From: Gambelia wislizenii
Lineage: Eukaryota > Chordata > Lepidosauria > Squamata > Crotaphytidae
Length of the DNA stretch: 64,000 nucleotides
Assembly (NCBI GenBank): GCA_030847615.1
Contig: JAUMIR010000003.1
Location: 28,084,501-28,148,500, forward strand
Direction of reading: 5' to 3'
Shown: piece by piece, positions 58,990 to 64,000 of the stretch
How the letters are laid out: every line of letters starts with the position of its first letter
Position numbering within the stretch: the stretch's first letter is position 1
Position numbers and translations under genes: made by a program
Notes under the pieces: generated by a model
The model's database searches: none
Told to the model about the DNA's origin: nothing
The model's input: the letters and a program-made list of their open reading frames with translations, nothing else

Positions 58990-59230
58990 TGTGTAAACTG
59001 CACTTGTTCCAAATCATCTTTTGTTCTTTCCCCCCTCTTTGTCTTTTCCTTCTAGCTACTTTCTCAGTCAGGTTTTCTATAGAATGTTAGACCAGGTTCA
59101 ACTCCTTGTACAGCACTAGTCTCACAGGCTGGCTCTGATCCAGTTTATGCTTCTTAGCCTAATCTCAGCCTTGTAAACCACTTTGAATCTCATTTGGGAA
59201 AAAAGCAAGATATAAATCAAATACATAAAG
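58990..59230 (+). mobile_element. LINE/SINE 3' tail
   Basis: CTTGTAAACCACTTTGAATC followed by GCAAGATATAAATCAAATAC is the standard ending of L2-type or tRNA-SINE tails in reptiles. The 5' part is not identifiable. Confidence 0.5.
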
Positions 59231-60751
59231 AAATTCTTCAAAGTGTTTTTGTCAGGATTAGAAAAGTCAAAGGAAGCAGGGGAACAATGCATACCACCTT
59301 GAGCTCCTTTGATAAAAAGAAGTAAAACAATTGTAATTAGCCTATTTAGATTAAAGCACCAATCACTTTTCACTGCTGCTATATAAAATGCCATATGAAC
59401 TCCAGCAGCAGCAGTAATAGTAGTACTAATATCAATTGTAACAATTACATTCTTCCACATGGTGGCAGCAACATATACTAGCTGTAATATAAAATAGTTT
59501 CTATTTACAGTGATCCCATGAATCATAAAGAGCAACCCTCCAGTTGTGTTGGACTATTAGTTCCTCATCCCTAGCCAGAAGGTACCACTAAAGGGAAGTG
59601 TTGCCTGGAAAATGTACTGCCTTATATTACAAAACCACCCAGAACTACATTCTTTGTACTGATTTCTATCTGACCCCTTAACTCTCTATTCCCATTTTTT
59701 AAAGAACTCTTTTGTGTTAAACCCAGATTATATTTAGAACTGATCTACTAAAATCTACTGAAATCTGTGATTAAATCTGGCCCCAACCCAATGTGCTAGT
59801 GTGTCTGACTATATACCCAATCTAGTGTGTCTGACTATATGCACTGAATCCAGTTTTGTGGGGGTTTTTTTGGTTATTTTTTTTAAAACTGCATTTCTAA
59901 TCTCTGGGCATACTGCTAGCTTCTGTATAAAAGTGTGGATTTGTAGCTGGTACTTGAGTACAGGATATATTTGTGGATCATGTTAATAGGAGCTGTTATC
60001 TAAGATAATGGGAAGCTATTAATTTTTTGGGATGCTGGAGCCCTTATTTCTAATATAGTGGTGCTAGAACTATTTTTTTTTCCGACCCCATCCCATCTTA
60101 AGAGATACAGTGGGAAATAATATTTTCTCTTTCTGGGAAGGCCTTTCTCTTGAACTGTCATGGATTTTCATCTTTGCAAATCCATATCACATTTATGCTC
60201 AACAATTAAAATGGGTTGCTTCCTTGGGTGGCACAACTGTATATCATGCTTTAAGAGGATTCATACAGTTCTCTTCCAAATATGGGACCCCATAAAATTT
60301 GTCTGATAATGCACTTCACTTTGGGGGGTTTACATTTAAAACCTTTGGCCAGCCCTATGGATTGAACCCCAGGGATGGAGGAACAGAAAGACCTTAACCT
60401 AACTATTATCACAGAGGAGTCTGAGGTAGCTATGTGCAGATCAAATTGAATACGCAAAGCCCCAGAGTCATTGATTGTTAGCAAGTTAATCAGTTAAGGT
60501 CTTTTTTTATTTATTTAAAGAGAGGATATGGGGAAAATACACTTTCTTTTTAAAGACTTCTTATGTTAATAAAACCTTTTTGTTCTCTTATAATTAACAT
60601 AAACCACACTGTTTACATTAACTATGTAGCCAGTATAGACTGAAACAAGCCAGATAAACAGCTCCATGTAACACAGTTAAAGTAGGCTGAAATCCTGAAT
60701 TGCAGTTACAGATTCATAACCTAGAGTTATAGGCGTTTAGCTGCTTTGTAA
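59231..60751. other. Intergenic sequence, small tandem only
   Basis: TAGTGTGTCTGACTATAT occurs twice at about 59799 and 59824, a tandem of about 25 bp. The 137-codon antisense frame at 59122-59535 overlaps a repeat tail and is not supported. Confidence 0.45.
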
Positions 60752-60990
60752 AGAGCCAGGGTGCTATAGTGGTTGAGTGTTGGACTATGACTTTGGAGAC
60801 CAGGGTTTGAATCCCTGTTCAGCCATGGGAACCCACTGGGTGACCCTGGACAAATCACATTCCCTCAGATGCAGAGGAAGGTTGTGGCAAACCCCTTCTG
60901 AACAAATCTTGCCAAGAAAACCCTGAGATAGGTTAACTTTAGGGTCGCCATAAGCTGGAAATGACTTGAAGGCACACAACAACAACTGCT
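60752..60990 (+). mobile_element. Sauria-type tRNA SINE
   Basis: Nearly complete: head AGAGCCAGGGTGCTATAGTG, box-B-like GGTTTGAATCCCTG, tail GCTGGAAATGACTTGAAGGC and a CAACAA repeat. A good reference for the fragmentary copies. Confidence 0.9.
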
Positions 60991-61700
60991 TTATATTCAA
61001 TTATACTGCATATATTCACTATCACGCCTCGGAATCCCACCGTAAACTCTAGGGAGCTGTTATGAGCAATGGAAGTCTATTCTGGTGGTGATCAGGGCGC
61101 AGTGGGATGATGTTTTCAGGCTCCTCCCACCAGCAAGCGAAGTTGCAACAATCAGAAGCAGGACCCCATCCAATTCCTCATCACACCACAGATTGCTGGC
61201 AGGAGGGGGATTGAAATGTCACCCTGTTGCACCATGATCACCAACAGAACAGATTTCCATTGCTGTAAGCTGCTGCTGGCTCTTGGGGTGGGCAGGAGAC
61301 AATACTTAGTTACACATTCTTAACTAAATTGGCTATGTAGGATCTCAGCCATGATCTTCATTGTTTTATAATATTATTGGCTGGAATCTTCACATATACA
61401 CATGTAAGTTCCCTTGCATAAGCGGTTTTTAAAAAAAAACTATTGTACAACAGATGCATTCAGTACCTTGTTGTATAAACAGAGTGGCACAAGTGTAACT
61501 ATTTCACAGGCAGTTGTGTAATCTTGAATAGTGTGTAACTATCCACCAGTGCCTCCAATACACCATTTGATTCCATGGGATTGCAAAAACAGTCATTGAA
61601 TATTCTGCATTGCACAGTGGGTTTAATAAGAAAGCACACCAGCAGATATGCAATGCTACATAATGCAACCAATGCATAACTAGAAGCATGATGTAAGATA
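60991..61700. other. Intergenic sequence, nothing recognised
   Basis: 61020-61260 is locally GC-richer, but no element or exon was identified. Confidence 0.4.
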
Positions 61701-61702
61701 AA

Positions 61703-61972
61703 TACAGTAGGACCCCCATATCTGTGGAACCAATATCCCCAGTTTCTGTTATCCACGGGACACAAAACAGCACACCTGCCATAGAATCTTCCTAGAAAAT
61801 GCCTAGAGAGGCATCCTCTCCAGATGTTGTCTAGGTCCTCCAAGACAACTCTATGGTATTTTAAAACAGAAGTCCCATTGTTTTCAATGGCCTTCGCTAC
61901 TATCCACAGTTTTCGGTATCTGCAGGGCCCCCTGGAACCAATCCCCCATGGATATGGGGTTCTACAATAATG
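61703..61972. mobile_element. Tigger-like MITE, different subfamily
   Basis: The ends CAGTAGGACCCCCATATCTG and GGATATGGGGTTCTAC are inverted, with TTATCCACGGGACAC and CTATCCACAGTTTTCGGTAT inside. Related in style to the 14.1-kb family but distinct. Confidence 0.65.
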
Positions 61973-62990
61973 ATTTCAACCATAGTTAATTTTTTAAAAA
62001 ACAGACTTTTTTCTCCTTCATAGACAAAATGGTCACCCCACTGCTATCCCAACACAGAAAGATAATTTAGGATTGCTCTCTAAGGAAGTCTAGATTTTTG
62101 GTAATTCCCCCACCCATTTTTTTAAATCTAACAATGCTTTTGAAGTTTAATTTTGCTATATTATGGTGACCATGACTATGATTTGCTGCTGGTAGTTTAG
62201 TTTATTTTAGTTTAATTCTATGAATCTTGTATTCTAAATGATTTTTTAAAAATGTTTGTTTTAGGTTTTTGGTTTAAAACATTATTGTCTCTTAGTAGAA
62301 TATTTGTTGATGTCCATTCTGTAAACATCATGAATAAAGAAATGAATGAGTTAATGAAATAGCCTCATGGCCCCCAGAGTTTGAGAAAGGACTCCCAGAA
62401 TCCTTTAATTGCATGCTGTTGCTATGGGAACAAAAACTCATTCAGGGTAACAAGCTACCTCAATCACTGGAATTGAAATACCTTAGATGTGTCCTTGGGT
62501 TTGTATGCATCCTGTGTAGCTGTTTGTTTCCTTCCATTTTTTGTTTGTAAAAAATGGTTTTGAAATATAAACTTCAGTTTGAAAAACTTTATCCCAAGTC
62601 ACTCCTGGACTTCTGGGAACCTGGACCTAGTTCAAAATGGAGAAAGACTATGTTCCCCCTATCTTTCTTTTCTCATAGGAAACAATGGCTGAGCTACTGC
62701 ATTGGGAGATGTAGATCTGGCATGTAGTTATGTCTCTGTAGCTACATATCCCATTGCTACAACCAACCCATCTTATAAGTGATGCAGCCCGCCCCCAAAC
62801 ACAGCCATTTCTATGTCACTGGAGAGCATGAGGATCAGCAGAGATCTGCCCAGCTATTTTCCTGTAGCTGGATACACTGCATCAGGCAACCACAGAGACT
62901 TCTGGGACTTCTCAGGAGCTCCCTGAAGTATGGCCAGTATCTCTGTGGTGTCCTGTAGCAAGTGCTTAAGAAGCAACAGGGGAGGAATGC
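61973..62990. other. Intergenic sequence, nothing recognised
   Basis: Includes a weak LINE-tail-like stretch near 62310-62350 (CATCATGAATAAAGAAATGAA). No exon seen. Confidence 0.4.
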
Positions 62991-63545
62991 AAGGACAACA
63001 GGATAAGGGGTGCAGTTCTAGCCTGTTGCCAGTTTGTGCGCAAAAGAATTAAGACAAGTCAAGAGCTAGTCCAGAAGTCAGTCACCAATAGTCCCTATAA
63101 GATGCAAGAGTAGTCCAAAGACAGTCCAGAGATCATTTACCAGGTGTCCATGCCAGATGCCAGAGAAGTCAATAGCCAGTCCAGAGTTCGGTAGTATCAA
63201 GTCCAAGGTCCAAGTCCATGGTCAGCAAGGGGTTAATGCAGCAGTCCAGAAGTCCCTCCGAAGCCAAGGCAAAACAGAAACATGAGAGGAATGCAACAGT
63301 TCGAGATAAGCAGTTGTCTTCCCTGAGATTCAAAGGGAAGCTGCGGCTAAATTTATAGCTAGAGTTTCAGGGCCAGGTGGAGCTAATTAATGAGGAAGCA
63401 GATCAGTGTTTGGTATTTAAATGACAGTGTTGGGTGTGGTGCTTCTACCTCCTACTTTCAGAGAAGGGAGGTGGCATGGCATCTAAATCATCCATCACTG
63501 GCTGACTGGCTGTTCATTCTTCCAAGTAAGGTATGTATTCTTTAT
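62991..63545. mobile_element. Unclassified retroelement-like block with AGTCCAGA words
   Basis: AGTCCAGA or AGTCCAAG recurs at irregular spacing from 63068 to 63260, and a CTAAATTTATAGC TATA-like spot lies at 63349. The texture is like an antisense LTR region. Similar sequence seems to resume after the CR1 at 63890. Confidence 0.3.
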
Positions 63546-63890
63546 CTGCCCTGTTTAAGTATTTGAAGGGGTGTCACATTGAGGATGGAGCAGGCTTCTT
63601 TTCTGCTGCTCCAGAGACTGGAACATGGAGGAATGGATGCAAGCTCCAGGAACAGAGATTCCACCTCAACATTAGGAAGAACTTTCTGACAGTGTGAGCT
63701 GTTCGGCAGTGGAACACACTCCCTCGGAGCGTGGTGGGGTCTCCTTCCTTGGAGATCTTTAAACAGAGGCTGGATGGCCATCTGTTGGGGATGCTTTGAT
63801 CGTGATTTCCTGTGTGGCAGAGGGTTGGACTGGATGGCCCTCGTGGTCTCTTCCAACTCTGCAATTCTATGATTCTATGATTCTATGACT
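63546..63890 (+). mobile_element. CR1 3' end
   Basis: Remnant of the final ORF2 codons (on the plus strand, FHLNIRKNFLTV-like), then GGTTGGACTGGATGGCCCTC and a repeated ATTCTATG tail. Well preserved and probably a young insertion into the flanking repeat. Confidence 0.9.
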
Positions 63891-64000
63891 GCCTTCTCAG
63901 GGATAGCCAAGGCAGCATCTTCAGGCTGAGCCAGGCTATATTTTTCTCCTTCTTCAGACTCAGCTATACTTTCCCTCTCTGCCTCGTCTGCATTCTCTGC
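63891..64000. other. Continuation of the flanking repeat block
   Basis: GGCTGAGCCAGGCTATATTT and CT-rich sequence up to the window edge. Unassigned. Confidence 0.3.

Noticed and set aside
59122..59535. 137-codon antisense frame with hydrophobic runs
   Set aside because: Its end is the complement of a LINE/SINE tail, and its hydrophobic look comes from AT-rich codons.
61499..61843. 114-codon antisense frame with cysteines
   Set aside because: Half lies in the Tigger-like MITE at 61703-61972, and two frames overlap on the same strand.

Overview
This window looks like a nuclear chromosome segment of a vertebrate, most likely a squamate reptile. The basis is the repeat mix: tRNA-headed SINEs whose tails resemble the BovB LINE (the Sauria SINE layout), many 5'-truncated CR1 copies ending in ATTCTATG-type tails, L2-like tails, Tigger-like and hAT-like MITEs, and long simple repeats. 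There is no bacterial or organellar organisation and no RNA gene that I can support. The species assignment is inference.

The only host coding sequence I can defend is on the + strand. Four short exons (about 6.44, 7.89, 10.27 and 12.33 kb) have good splice sites, and their reading phases join without a break (phases 1, 1, 2, 0). A fifth candidate at 34.09 kb would end the protein after 21 codons. Together they encode a Ser/Arg-rich then acidic, probably disordered C-terminal region. I do not recognise the protein. If the fifth exon is right, the last intron is about 21.7 kb and holds much of the repeat load of the left half of the window.

Layout: 0-3.3 kb is an antisense CR1 piece cut by a large broken non-LTR retrotransposon (RT plus C-terminal zinc-knuckle-like finger), followed by a CR1 tail. 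3.3-12.4 kb holds the exons and ordinary introns. 12.4-34 kb is intron with a back-to-back Tigger-like MITE pair, a second Tigger-like element, a solo-LTR-like repeat, an L2-like tail, a SINE with an internal duplication, a 1.7-kb CR1 with a decayed RT frame, and a GC-rich island. 34-46 kb is dense in CR1 and nested DNA transposons. 46-64 kb is intergenic sequence with MITEs, a second LTR copy interrupted by the RT element with a clear target-site duplication, a 0.5-kb foldback element, SINEs and a final CR1 tail.

No genes here work together as a pathway. The interest lies in the nested transposon history, the hammerhead-like cores inside palindromic repeats, and the unidentified host gene. 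Family names were assigned by eye from remembered motifs, without any database search.
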